NCBI GenBank assembly: GCA_903813345.2
Contig: CAIIXF020000001.1
Span: forward strand, 53,523,885 to 53,587,884
DNA: 64,000 nucleotides
Origin: Owenia fusiformis
Lineage: Eukaryota > Annelida > Polychaeta > Sabellida > Oweniidae
Direction of reading: 5' to 3'
Made by a program: the position numbers and the translations under genes. The notes below the pieces were generated by a model. It worked only from the letters and a program-made list of their open reading frames with translations, ran no database searches and was not told the origin of the DNA. Position 1 is the first letter of the stretch, and each line of letters begins with the position of its first letter. Below are positions 21,384 to 33,900 of this stretch, one piece after another.

Positions 21384-24300
21384 ATGTTAGTACTTCAATG
21401 GGTAATAAAATTAAGGCAATACAAGAGCACCCCTGATGTACCAGGATTTGACATGTATAGTGCCTATAGTTGTACATATCATGGCTAATTTGTTCCACTA
21501 TTGCATCGTGGTCACACGTACAGGTGATTCATTAGCAGAACCCAACAGTGATTTTTTCAGTTACTTTTACCCAAATTGCCAATCGTTTTGAGGAATTTTG
21601 CCATTGTTTCTACTTTAAATTGATAATTTTCAATAATTGTTTTCCTTTATTTTGCCTGTCGCCAAAAATTCATATGGCAGCCATAAAACTAAATAAATCA
21701 TGAAAGTGACGTATATTCACTAATCAAAATGATTCATCATTCCACGCTGGCAGATACCACTGATGAATCCAATTGTTGGGAGTTGTTTGTTGAATATGAG
21801 ATATCTGTTTAAGTGGAAGAAATTCTTAAGGAATGATGTTGAAGTACCATCAAAGAACACTATTCAGTGACCTCATTATGATAATATATGAATTCAGATC
21901 CTTCAAAGTTATGACAGCTTAGCAATAACATGTACACATATCCTCCAATTTCTAATTATGAAGGAGTCATACTTTTGTCATATGTTATTTGTTTGTCATG
22001 TTCTCAATATTCCAGTATAATATAGTGTTATCTTTAGTGATATCTTAAGTGGTACCAGGTGGAAAATGAAGAGAATTGTAATTGTGTTTATGGACACAAA
22101 TGTGACTTTTGATGACACAAAATTGATTTTAGTATATTGTTCACCCTAGTTGTTATATATGTATGTATGTTATTTCATTTTTTAGTAACATTATGTGAAT
22201 TTGTGAACATTGCAGTACATGTACATACCTGTATATATTTAAAACTTATAAAAGGTTTTGGGAACCAAACATAAAGACATGGCTGCAATGCTATGGTCTT
22301 TTTCACACCAGCATTGGATTTCATTTTGGGTTTTCATTAAAAATACATTTTATGCAGCAATCAACCTCCATGGTGCAAATGATTTTAAGAATAATGAATT
22401 TTATATGTGCAATTATCAAAAAATATATTTATTACTATATAATTATTATATAACTCTACAGATATTTTTAAGGAATAGTGATTTTTAGAAAAATATTATG
22501 TTGATTTATATATGATACCAATGGATCTATAGCATTATACCGATATATCTTTAGTACAAATGAAATAAATCATTCAGGTCAGTGCAGAGTGTTTCATAAT
22601 GTTTTGATGCCTACTGGTCAAACCATGTAACTATGTCACCACCACAAGTTGTGACATTATGTTATAGTCTCCAATGTTTTTTTTTGTGGATGTTGTTTCA
22701 CGTTGGTGCTATTTCAGCAGTCGGCATCTAACAAATGGCAAGTGGTGACATTTTGCATGGTGTATACATCACAGGTAGTATTAATACACCCCCAATTATA
22801 AGGCATGCAAACTCATGGTGTAACAGCAATGTGGTGACAATGTAGTATAACATTTCACTGCTGCATGATAGCGATAGGGCATGAATACTCTGTCATTGTC
22901 CAGAGGATTATTGGTTGTGCTACTAGTAAATGAAACTGCTGATTTTATATCATAATTGATACACCATTTGTAATGAATACCAGGTGCTTTCAAATGTTAA
23001 ATATGTAAGTGTGGTTTGTGAATTTGCAATGCTCAATAATGATTATTTTTGATTTGTATTTTAACTTTGTGAGCTTAATTTAATGACAAAATGCAAAATC
23101 CATGTGTGGATGGGAGTTTTTTCATTCCGGAACGGAGCAAAATTAGTTGTTACCTTAAATATGTAAAATGTGCATGGATTTATATACTCATTAATGTTTC
23201 ATTGTTTTCTTTGTTCAGTTGTAACCAGGCTTTTGTAATGTAAAAACTTTGGACCTTTATGGTATCACATAAAACAAACTTGATCTCAGTAATAAGGACT
23301 TTATTGTTGGACCTCACGATTGTTAAAGCCTTCAGTAAAATGTTGGTTTTCATTTTAGATGCTGTTAATGTCCTATATTTTTGTGATTATCATGATTTTA
23401 AACACTAAAACAGAATTCTTATTTATAAAATATTTATATATTATTATACAGTGTTATTTATGACTTTAAATTAAACTTTAAGACATGTGAATTTTATATT
23501 AGGGTTGCAGTGCACCTTTCTATTTTCAGTCATAATCTCTTTATGGTATTTGTATACAGATAATGGCCAGCACTTGAAAGCGTTGAGAGATCACATGTGC
23601 CTCTGTCAAATAATCAGTGTTTGTACACAATCTTGAGTCAATGGTTCAGCTAGTATCTCAAGGTTGGCCTTAGTTCATCTCGTACAGTCAGAATCAGATG
23701 TTTGTAGTTGTATGTTACAATTATTTGTCTTCAGAATCAGATTTTTGTAGTAATATGTGCATATCCTGTCAGTTGGGGAGGGAGTTAAGATTATTTGTTG
23801 TTCAAATGCATGAATTTTAATACATATTTATTAAAAATTGGGAACATTAATCTACTTCCCGGGTCCTCCCTCTACCATAATGTCAGACATACAGTCAACT
23901 TATTTTTGTTAGATTGTCATGAGCTCCTATTTAGCATTATGTACAGTCTTAAGCAGAGCTTAAGAGGAATTATATTTATTTACATAGTATGCCTATGTCA
24001 TGAGGCAGTTTACAATTTGAACATTTTCACTGAGCTCTGCAATAAACTGAATACATGTTGTTCTAATTATATCATATAATAGCTTCCTTTGACATGTAAG
24101 ATTTAGTATAAATGAATAAAATGTTTAGCATACATTTTATTTATCTAGTTCTGTATAGCAGAGACATATAATATATTTTATATGTCTCTGTGTGTAGGTA
24201 ATATTAGTTCATGCAGCATTTAAAGAAAATGAACCGAATTTCTCGCATTTTGTGTGTATGTTGTTAGAAGTATTGTACAACCAGATTTTGTTGAAAATTA

Positions 24301-25646
24301 AATCTCAAAATCACCCTTCTATAAAGACATTGTAAAGCTAAACATTGAAATAATGCATTACTCTTACAGAACATAATTTGTGAAGGGGAGCTTTGTTGTC
24401 GATTATTGTTGTATTGTTGTCTATTATTGTTGTCTATTGATTTTGTTCATTAATATTTTGAAATACCTATTTGCAGTAGTCGCAGTTTCAAAGTGCAATC
24501 ACACAATAACACAATATTATGTTATCTATACTTAATTGTATAGAATGATTTTGTAAGGAAAATTTATGCAATAAATAAATTTTACATGTAAATACAGGAG
24601 AAAGTTTTGTGTTATAATTACAGCAAGTTGATCATCTCACTTATTCAGGTACTTCAGGAATTGAAGTTCAGAATGCAAAAATAGCCTCTGTGTAAAAAGG
24701 AAATTAAAGTGAAATATATTGCTCCATGACAGATATATGGGATGATGTGTTTTATAGGGGCCATTAATTCAATAAATCAGTCATATCTAAGCTCGATCCC
24801 TGCTATTTTTTGGTGTTTGTCTATGTGTAGAATTGCATGCCTTTTTGGATCAGTAAGGAATGTTTGTATATTTATAAAGTTCTCACAAATGTCTCATTTG
24901 TTTCAGACATTTCAACATTTTTGTTTGAACATTTCACACTAAAAATATATCAACGCTTACATCTCTACATGTATTGTGTACATCTTAGAATGAAACTCTC
25001 CTAGTTTCTTTAGTAACATAAAAAATGAATGTAAGAATGAAATTCTGTCCATCTTCTTCAATCTAGAATTAAACTCTTCAGCCTATCATGATAATAAAGT
25101 AACATGAAACAAATGTTAGAATGAAAACAAAAAATATGATACTTGTAGATGCAGAAGTATTATATTTGTAAGGACCACTGCCGATTAAAATGCACCAAGA
25201 TTTTGCTGATGTATCAGTGTTTGTTTCATTATTATTATACTGTTGCCATGGTTTTATTGTCACATAGCATGTTTTATTGAACATAAACTCACCATTTTGA
25301 CAAGCGTTAGATGTTCATGAGAAGTTGATTAATATAGTCATACACCGTCAAACATATAACCCTTTTCAAGAACTTGACCTGGTCTTATCTCTTAAAATAA
25401 GAAATAATTTTGATATCCAATCAACATTGAGCTTCTTATTCGGTGACACTTAATAAAAACAGTGTTAAAAAGAAAATATGAAAATATTACTTTCACCGAT
25501 GTAGATGTACTTTTATTTTATAAGAACAAAAAAGAATCTGTACAAGATTATGTAAATCAAGTCATACTTATCGCAAAACATTGCATAAGCAAGTTTAAAT
25601 ATGGAGAACATCCAAATATAGCTTTTCTATTTCAAAACGAACTCAA
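21384..25646. other. Non-coding interval between the inverted arms
   Basis: AT-rich with no recognisable exon or transposase. Open frames here are all under 100 codons (for example 23795-24079) and resemble nothing known to me. A short perfect hairpin is at 24159-24190. Confidence 0.45.
24159..24190. repeat. Short hairpin, 13-bp arms
   Basis: CAGAGACATATAA, six bases, then TTATATGTCTCTG. It may be only an AT-rich palindrome; there is no sign of a longer precursor stem as in a microRNA. Confidence 0.6.
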
Positions 25647-25896
25647 CCTCCGATCACAGGGGTTCAAAATCCAGAATATATTCTTTCTTTTTAGCCCCTG
25701 CGATAAGCAGTTGGCATTTCCCCGATTAAGAACTCGCAATCTGATTGGCTGTCGCAACACTGCGACAGAAATCATGTATAAGTCATTGCGCATAATACAA
25801 GATCACGTGATTCAGTTTAATCGGGCACTTCCAATTTGGTTATAGCAGGGGGGATGAAGGAGGTACGGATTCTGGACACCTGCTTAGGAGGATGAA
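25647..25896 (-). repeat. Right arm of the 4.76-kb inverted repeat pair
   Basis: Reverse complement of 21137-21383, ending ACCTGCTTAGGAGGATGAA. The flanks of the two arms show no convincing target duplication. Confidence 0.85.
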
Positions 25897-25948
25897 ACGA
25901 ACTAGAAATGAGAAAATTATTGTAAAATGTTTGTATTTGTTGTTATTA

Positions 25949-27129
25949 TTAGCTCACATGGTGAGCTTTTGCAATCGCTCACTTGTTCCTCTGTCTGTCC
26001 GTCCATCCGTCCATCTGTCTGTCCGTCAACAATAGTGGCACGTTTTAAAACCTCTGTCGATAGGATTCCTGTTTTAAGTTATTTCTGTTCAACATCAATA
26101 CAGAAAACTCCCCTATGACTCCTGGTTCAAAAGCTCGCCTTATTTTCAAATTGGCCACCATTTTTGTCTCGCGAAATTCACTTTTGGCCCATTTCCTAGC
26201 TTTACAAATAATTTCAAGTGTCCTACATTGTAAAAATCCATGTCAATGTAAAGAGTAGATGTATGAAATAATTTTGTTACGAAAAATCAGCAAAAAATTC
26301 CATCCATTTTTTTATTTGCAGCCATTTTAGTTAACATTGATTTGTCCATCTGCCTCGCAAAATCCACTTTTGGACCATTTGCCTTAAACCCTCTGTCGAT
26401 AGGATTCCTGTTTTAAGTTAATTTTGTTCAACATCAATACAAAAAACTCTCCTATGACTCTTGGTTCAAAAGCTCGCATATTTTCAAAATGGTCGCCATT
26501 CCTATTTTGTTCAACATCAATACAAAAAACTCTCCTATGACTCTTGGTTCAAAAGCTCGCATATTTTCAAAATGGTCGCCATTCCTGTCTCGCGAAATTC
26601 ACTTTTGGCCCATTTCCTAGCTTTACAAATAATTTCAGCTGTCCTGCATTGTAAAAAGCCATGTCACTGTAAAGAGTAGATATATGAAATAATTTTGTTA
26701 CAAAAAATCAGCAAAATATTATATCCGTTTTTTTATTTTCAGCCATTTTAGTTAACATTGATCCGTCCATCTGTCTCTCAGTCAGTCCAAAATAGTGGCA
26801 AGTTTTAAACCTCTGTCAACACTTTTTAAATCCTCTGTAGATAGGATTCCTGATTTAAAATATTTTTCTTCAACATCAAAAAGAAAAAAAAAACCTGTGA
26901 CTCCTGCTTCAAAATCTTGCCTATTTTCAAAATGGCCACCATTTTTGTCTTGGGAAATTCACTTTTGGCCCATTTCCTAGCTTTACAAATAAGTTCAGGT
27001 GTGCTGCATTGTAAAAAGCCATGTCTATGTAAAGAGTAGTTATATGAAATAATTTTGTCACAAAAAATCTGCAAAAAATTATACCCGTCTTTTTTATTTT
27101 CACTTTTGAGCAACACCATGTGAGCCTAG
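25949..27129 (+). repeat. AGCTCACATGGTG element with GTCC microsatellite and internal repeats
   Basis: Opens AGCTCACATGGTG, runs into CTGTCTGTCCGTCCATCC microsatellite, and closes with CACCATGTGAGCCTAG, so the ends are inverted. In between, a unit holding CTATGACTC-TGGTTCAAAAGCTCGC, ATTTTCAAAATGG-C-CCATT and CATTTCCTAGCTTTACAAAT recurs about four times. No protein is encoded. I associate this repeat type with molluscan genomes; that is from memory. Confidence 0.75.
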
Positions 27130-27683
27130 TACCCACGGTACTAATTTTATTTTTTTCTTCTATTACTCCTGCTGACTAATAACTCTGTATTGTAAAATGT
27201 TGAAAAGGAAATAAAAAAAACAAAAAAAAACATCAACATTGAGCTTCAAAAGTAGGTAACTGGGATTTGTGAAAAATCAATGAAGTACAATTTGGGAGAG
27301 GGTGTTCAATCTGAACTATAATTAAGGTAGTTATACACCGTCAAAAGATTGCGCCATGCAATAGCATAGGAGCAATGATTAGGCTAGAGTACTTCAGATT
27401 TTTGGATATTATCACATTTTTAGTTTATATAAATTCATACACATTTTTGATGGATTCAATGAAATTATCCAATTAAATTATCCTGCATGTGAAATTGAAA
27501 AGGTTCTGTTGTTCTGACCTAGAAACATAGATCTGATCCCGAAGAACAATTCAATTTCATATACTTTCTTTATACATGAGATCATAGATAATACACTTAC
27601 GACAATGCAAATATCAAACAAAATATTAATTTTATTGAAAATGTATATTTCATTTATTGCATATTAATATTGCATCTTTTCAT

Positions 27684-27747
27684 ACATGTTAGTACTTGTA
27701 CAAAGAGTACTGACTACATGTTAGTACTTGTACAAAGAGTACTGACT
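27684..27747. repeat. Two perfect 32-bp tandem copies
   Basis: ACATGTTAGTACTTGTACAA followed by AGAGTACTGACT, repeated twice head to tail without a mismatch, suggesting a recent duplication. Confidence 0.9.
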
Positions 27748-27749
27748 AC

Positions 27750-30700
27750 TGGGCAAGTTGTATTTGGATGGCGCTTCTAATAGCTCAATAATTATAGTCA
27801 TCAAGGCAGAGCTTACATATAATTGTATGTATACACCTCAAACAGTGTTTAATTGTATGATAAATAGCTGTTGAAATACATCTTGCATATTCAATCAGTA
27901 CTTTTCAATAATATTTGATACCTTTTGAGACAAATGCCTAAAATACAGGTTAAGTGTCATTATTTTGTTCAAAAAGTTTTGTTCTTTTCCACCATTTGAC
28001 TAGAGAAAGTGTGTATTTACATATTAGAATAACTTATTTGTACACAAATGTTACCTTAAGCCCTATCCCCTGTACAGGTTTGGAATTAGAATATTCATAT
28101 TAAAGCAATTTTGTTACCTATACACAGCCAACCTGAACCATACAGTACCATACAGAACCTTATCAGGCAGGGGTTTAACTAGAATTTCTCACAACAGGCT
28201 ATATAAATGAAAACAACAGGCAAAATTAATGGAAATCATGAATTTAATATGGAAAACAACAGGCGATTTTGTGAAAACAACCAGTGAAAATCATCTGTTG
28301 CCTGCTGCTAAAGAAACCCCTGTCAGGTGAGGTACAGTACAGTGAAATACAGAACAACACTGTTTTCACAAATGTTACCATTATCCCAACATTATATATA
28401 GTATTGTGAATAGGTACCATGATTTCAGAGTGTGGATTAGGGTTGTACATAACAATATTATGAAAACACTATAAGGTAATATTACATCATAAGTAAAATA
28501 CAATTTCATATAAGGTGGTGGTTGTAATCTCCAGCATATAATAATCTCACGGATGGGCTACATTATACTTACACCCAAAATACAATATATTATTGTTATC
28601 AAAATGTTTGTTGTAAAAACAATAGGTTTCTCTTTGATATTTCAGTGGCTCCAGACATACTCAATAATGTTCTGTTTGGATTTATACATCAACTTTGAAA
28701 TTCAGGATTTCTTGTTATTGCGTAATTCATTGCATATGATCTCAATGTTAGTCAAGCACTAAGTACAACATCAAGTTTGATCACTCCCTTGAAAATGTAC
28801 AAAATGTCTAAAAATCTAAAATCTCATTCCAGTCCTTCGTGTCCTCATATGCTCCAAACAACTTCTACACTCAGAATACAAAGTTTGAAACAATGCTTAA
28901 CAACCTTGTTGCATATAAAGCTTAAACATAAGACACATTATGTGACTAAAAACCAAACACTCATAGCACCCTCATTAATGCCTCATTACATACAATTAAG
29001 CCTAATGCCTTGGTCACATTTGCTCCGATTTTCACTACGGCGCCCAGCCAATTGAGTATTTTGTTCAAAATTGAATACAATATTGAACAAAACATTTAAT
29101 CGCCCAGGCGCCGGCCGATGAATCGGGGCAAATATTACCTTTCATTATCATGTTACAAAAACTAAATACTGAAGAGTAAAACCTGTTTACGTGAGCACTT
29201 CTCGAAGAACATCTACAAATCTCAATCACTTTTCAGTCAATTTGTCTTCATAACTCCAATGTTATCAAAATCTCTTCAATTCATCCCTGTACTGTTCGAT
29301 ATTGACAAATTCTACTGTTATAGCATTGATACATTTTATTGTGATCTATCGTTGGTGAATATACCATAGCACCTACCAACTGGCACCTACACGTATGTTA
29401 TATTTCTAATAACTAATGCTGATACAAATGAAACGAAATACTGTTATCACACTTGAATATATTGATCAAATCACAAAACTCATAGTGCAAACAAATATTA
29501 AAAGGACTGCAAAGACAAGAAGAGAGTAAATTGAGAAAATTGTCACAGTTTTACAATATTTTTGCTCTCATCATTCCATTTTATGACTATTTTCTAAAAC
29601 ATCGAAAAGTTGACTACATTTCAGGATGATCATTTGAAGGTTATCCACCATAAATCTAAAAAGTGAACTCCGTTTATTTTCAATTCTTATGAATTTAGAC
29701 ATTCATGCATCTTGTATCTTCAATAACTTTCATTTGATTAAATACATGTAAATGTATATCAGTTTCAGAAAATGAAATTAGAATTGTAAGGGAAATATTG
29801 GCATATTTTTGAAAATACTGCTTATTACATTTTACACTCTTTAGTCTCTACTGCCTCTTTAATTAATAGTGATTCACATTTAGATTTCATTTTCTGATGT
29901 AATCGATGGAAAATCAACTTGAAAGTAATATTTCTGCAAATATGAATTTAATATTAAATGCAATATCCCAAATGTGTTAGACTAAATGCCTATATGCACA
30001 TATTATTTTGCACTTTACAATGTACATTCACCCTGCAAAAAAAATGATATATACCGATTCAAACCACTTGAAAAAAATTGAAAAGTTAAATTGCAGGTTT
30101 AAGGGTTTTCAATGTATTTCACATCAATCAAATTTTAAGTGAAAAACAGTCCTTCAAGAAAAGAAAGATGAAAAAAATATTGCATTGCCTTTAATCAGAG
30201 AGAAAATGCTTATTTACTAAATGTGCCAGGTATATTTATAAATCTTGATACCCAACATAAGACCAAAATTGATATAGTATACAATCATATTAAGTAATGT
30301 TTTACATTTAGAACATGTGGTTAAATTAAGTACACCCGCCCCTAACATATGTACATGATTGTATAGTTTCTTTGCAACCGCCACTACGCAACAACAAATG
30401 AGCAAGCATCTTTGAGAAATATCAGCAGTGTCTATATATAAAATACATTTATGTAAATTAACTGATCCCACGAAGTATCGATTCAACCTTGCATTTTTAA
30501 ATCACTTTAATATAGATAATACACAACCATTATTTTGCAAATTTTGTCGAAATCGAGCCTCTGCCTCCCCCCATAATATATATTTCCCCCATTAGAGAAC
30601 ATGGAGGGGGCGAGACAGGGGTTTGATTTTAATTTAGTCTACAGTCAACATTATGCTAATTAAGACAATGCAATCTAGCACGCAGGCTAAATAGAGTGTG

Positions 30701-30795
30701 TTAAGACTGAACATTTTGAAATTGTGAGATCCTTACAATAAAGTCTATACTGTGACCCAAGGTTGAAAAGATTCGTGTGAAGGGATGCTGTTGAC
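27750..30795. other. Region 3' of PLOD; no gene seen
   Basis: On the minus strand this follows the distal PLOD stop codon and may hold its long 3' UTR. I see no exon of another gene. Confidence 0.4.
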
Positions 30796-30951
30796 TTATG
30801 GGTCTACAAAGGAGACCATGATATATCGAACTCCACTGGTTGTTCTAAGTCCCTCATGATAGTGAGTGAGACGACCAGGGTGCATGAGGGCCCAACCTCG
30901 ATGTGGTGAAGTTATGCTGCAATTGTAGCGTAAAAATCTGCAGCCTCCACC
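30796..30951 (-). CDS. PLOD: PLOD last exon 18b (distal)
   Basis: 51 codons and TAA; TTTTCAG acceptor. [20 protein letters not shown], then [20 protein letters not shown] and FVDP. Cys692 and Cys699 are both present as in LH3 (Cys691/Cys698). Exactly the same length as 18a. Confidence 0.96.
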   Translation of the reverse strand, partial: GGGCRFLRYNCSITSPHRGWALMHPGRLTHYHEGLRTTSGVRYIMVSFVDP

Positions 30952-33900
30952 CTGAAAATGCAGCATGAAAAACATACAAATCAATTGATTTACTGGTTTC
31001 CAGAATGACAATATTGTGTAATTTCTAAATTACAACCTTCCTGTTTCTAGATCTCTTCATCTATATCTTATAAAGTTCTCACTTAAGTACCTCACTCGTA
31101 CTCCAAAGCTTTCTATATCGAACACTACATTCAATCATTTTTTTCATTTGCCGACAATCATTTTTTCTCAGTTCTAAGCTACATCAATGCATTAGAGTTC
31201 GAGTAATACAATTCTACATGAAGCTGCCCTTTGCAAGACCTCACTAAGAATGTGAAGTTGACTACATTAAGTTTTACCAATTAATAATATTTATTTGTTA
31301 AATGCATCTTATTTAAGGTCTAAAAGAGACCATGTGTGAACATATGTATAACTTAACATATAACATATGTATATACATGTAGTACATTATCACATATGTA
31401 ACCCAGTGTACATATAAGGGTGAATTGGTTTATCATGGGTCTACAAATGAGACCATTATATATCTAGTGCCCTTAGTGACAGGCATGCCCTCATGGTAAT
31501 GTGTGAGGCGCCCTGGGTGCATTAGGGCCCAGCCCCTCCGAGTGGCCTTCATAGAACAGTTATACCGTAGGAACCTTGGCCCTCCTCCCTACAAAAGTAC
31601 GATACATATCAGTATGGTATCATGTGCCTACATTCTCAGCTTAGTCTGGTAAATTTCAGTTGTATATGGTATTTTGGAGTTTGGATTGTTTTGTATTTTT
31701 GAATGTTGCCCTTTATGGTGAATCATTAATCATGGATGTTCTGTAGTTGAGTAAATTTCTATTTTTCTTAGAGCCCCCCCCCCACATTTCCTTTTAAAAC
31801 ATAGTTCTTTAATTCTAAAAGCCAACTTGCAAGAGACCTCATGGTACTCTGAACTTTTGAAATCTTTGCAAGGGAAAAGAGAAATGGTGATGAACTTAAG
31901 GTATTTAAAAGTGAAAATTATTTACAAGACTAAGCATTAGAATGGCCACCAAATGATGAAATTACGCTTACCTCAAAAAAACAGCATGAGGCATCATGCT
32001 GTATTCCATGAACCGTTCACTAAACTACATTTGGTTAGCAACTAAATGTTTTGCGATTTAGCTCTCACATTAAAAGAGGGGTTTACATGATCTACAGTCT
32101 AGAGAACTATTTTCCTTATTCTATGTAGAGCAATGTGAAATTATCTGCTGCACAGTTAGGATGAATGTTAGTATTTAAGAAAATTTCAAGAAAATATTAA
32201 GGAGAGGAGATAGAAAAAGAAGGATGTCAAGTCCAAAGAGTGTACAATATATAAGGTTAGGTATTAAAGTATGTCGAAAATAAATATTTTTTGTATGGGA
32301 AATCAAAACTTGGCAAAGTGTAGGTGAGAAATTAGAAGACAGTCTAACGGTTAGAATTAACACTGCAAAGGCTGCAAATAATTTGCAAATTGCTCATACC
32401 TTGGTATATAGATGATCGATTTAGTTCACCTGGCATTGCTTGCTTTTGAGAAAGATTTGTTTTTAAATAAATAAAAAACTGACTGAACGAACTGTCTGAA
32501 ATTAAAACATCGATCAGGTGAAATAGGAGATTGATGACGTTGATATCAACATACCTCATAATCAACGCCTACACGATTCAAAGCTAAGTTGATGGTAAAT
32601 GTGGAGGAGTCATGATGTGGCCGAAGGAGTGGTTGTTCATCTGGCTTGTAGCGAACCACAAAGTTCATAATGGCATTTGACTGAAAAGTAAATTAATGAA
32701 AAATCAGTCCATTTCACACAAAACCAGGTATTCTAGATATAGATCTTGAAGAATCTGCAAATTACAATTCATCAAGATTTTGCGATATCGCACTTCCTAG
32801 CAAATCCTAGCATGGCAAAATGTCATCAAGTGTGTAAGTATGACAATTGTTACAGATGATAATAACGTATACCAGTACAAAAATGGTGGTTACTTAATTA
32901 AGAAAACAGGTCCCTGGTTCAGAATCTATGAAGAGTAACAGATTCAAAAATAAATTTTATATAACAGTAAAAACATATCATTTCAAGTTGTGCCTAATAC
33001 CCAGTGATTGACTGACAGCTCAATTGAAACTGATGCCATATAGTCAATTTAAGGCAATTAGCCAAAAATCCATATTTTACGAATCATTTTTATAGACAAT
33101 TTTTTCCTTGCAAAACAATTTAAGTCATCTCTACTAAAACATTCTCATTAACACTATAGCAATAAAGCAAAAAAATACATGCCTGTTGTCTAATTCAATC
33201 CTACATCAATTAGACTATTTCTGTTGGTTAATAAAAAGTAAGTCAGTAGATGTAAATGAAGAAGTAAAACAGATAATACAACAAGATAGTATGGAAGTTC
33301 AGTTAGATGGTTTGGATGAATAAAGCTTTAGTTAATTCATTAACTAGTTAGTGCAATACAACTAAAAGCTACATGGGCCATAGCCAGAAAAGAGGCAACT
33401 AACACAATCAATAGCTCTTGATCATTTTAAATTCAAACACAGTGTAGAGCCTAAATCCTGGCTATTCAAAGGTGAATAACCTAGTTGCAAGTAGGTAGTT
33501 TCCAATTTCCAAACCAGCTGCTAATTCGGGTCAGATAACATGGGAGACATAGAAAAAATCTCTTGTAACTTAAATTGATTTAGAGAACCTTTTGGAGTTT
33601 AATAATTATACAATTTCAAATGTCTTTAATTATCGTCTGCTCAGCAGAACAAGAAAAGACATTTCACTTCAATCTCATGATTTCCAAACTTGGGCTATAT
33701 GGGGAATCTATCTAACCTAGAAATCACATTTTCAAAGAATATCAAAATTACAAAATTGATAAACCTTGTTTTTGAATGTAATTTTTTATGTAGATTTCAA
33801 ATAGGAGATTGAGATCCCATTTGACTAAATTTCGAGTATATAATGATGAAAGAATATTTCTACTTGCATCTAGTCTATTGGGGAAAGGTGATTACTAATG

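Noticed and set aside
24159-24190. Possible microRNA hairpin
   Set aside because: Stem is only 13 bp and AT-rich, shorter than a microRNA precursor.
25949-26040. Possible CRISPR-like or satellite array at the CTGTCCGTCC tract
   Set aside because: It is a plain microsatellite in animal DNA; there are no regular spacers.
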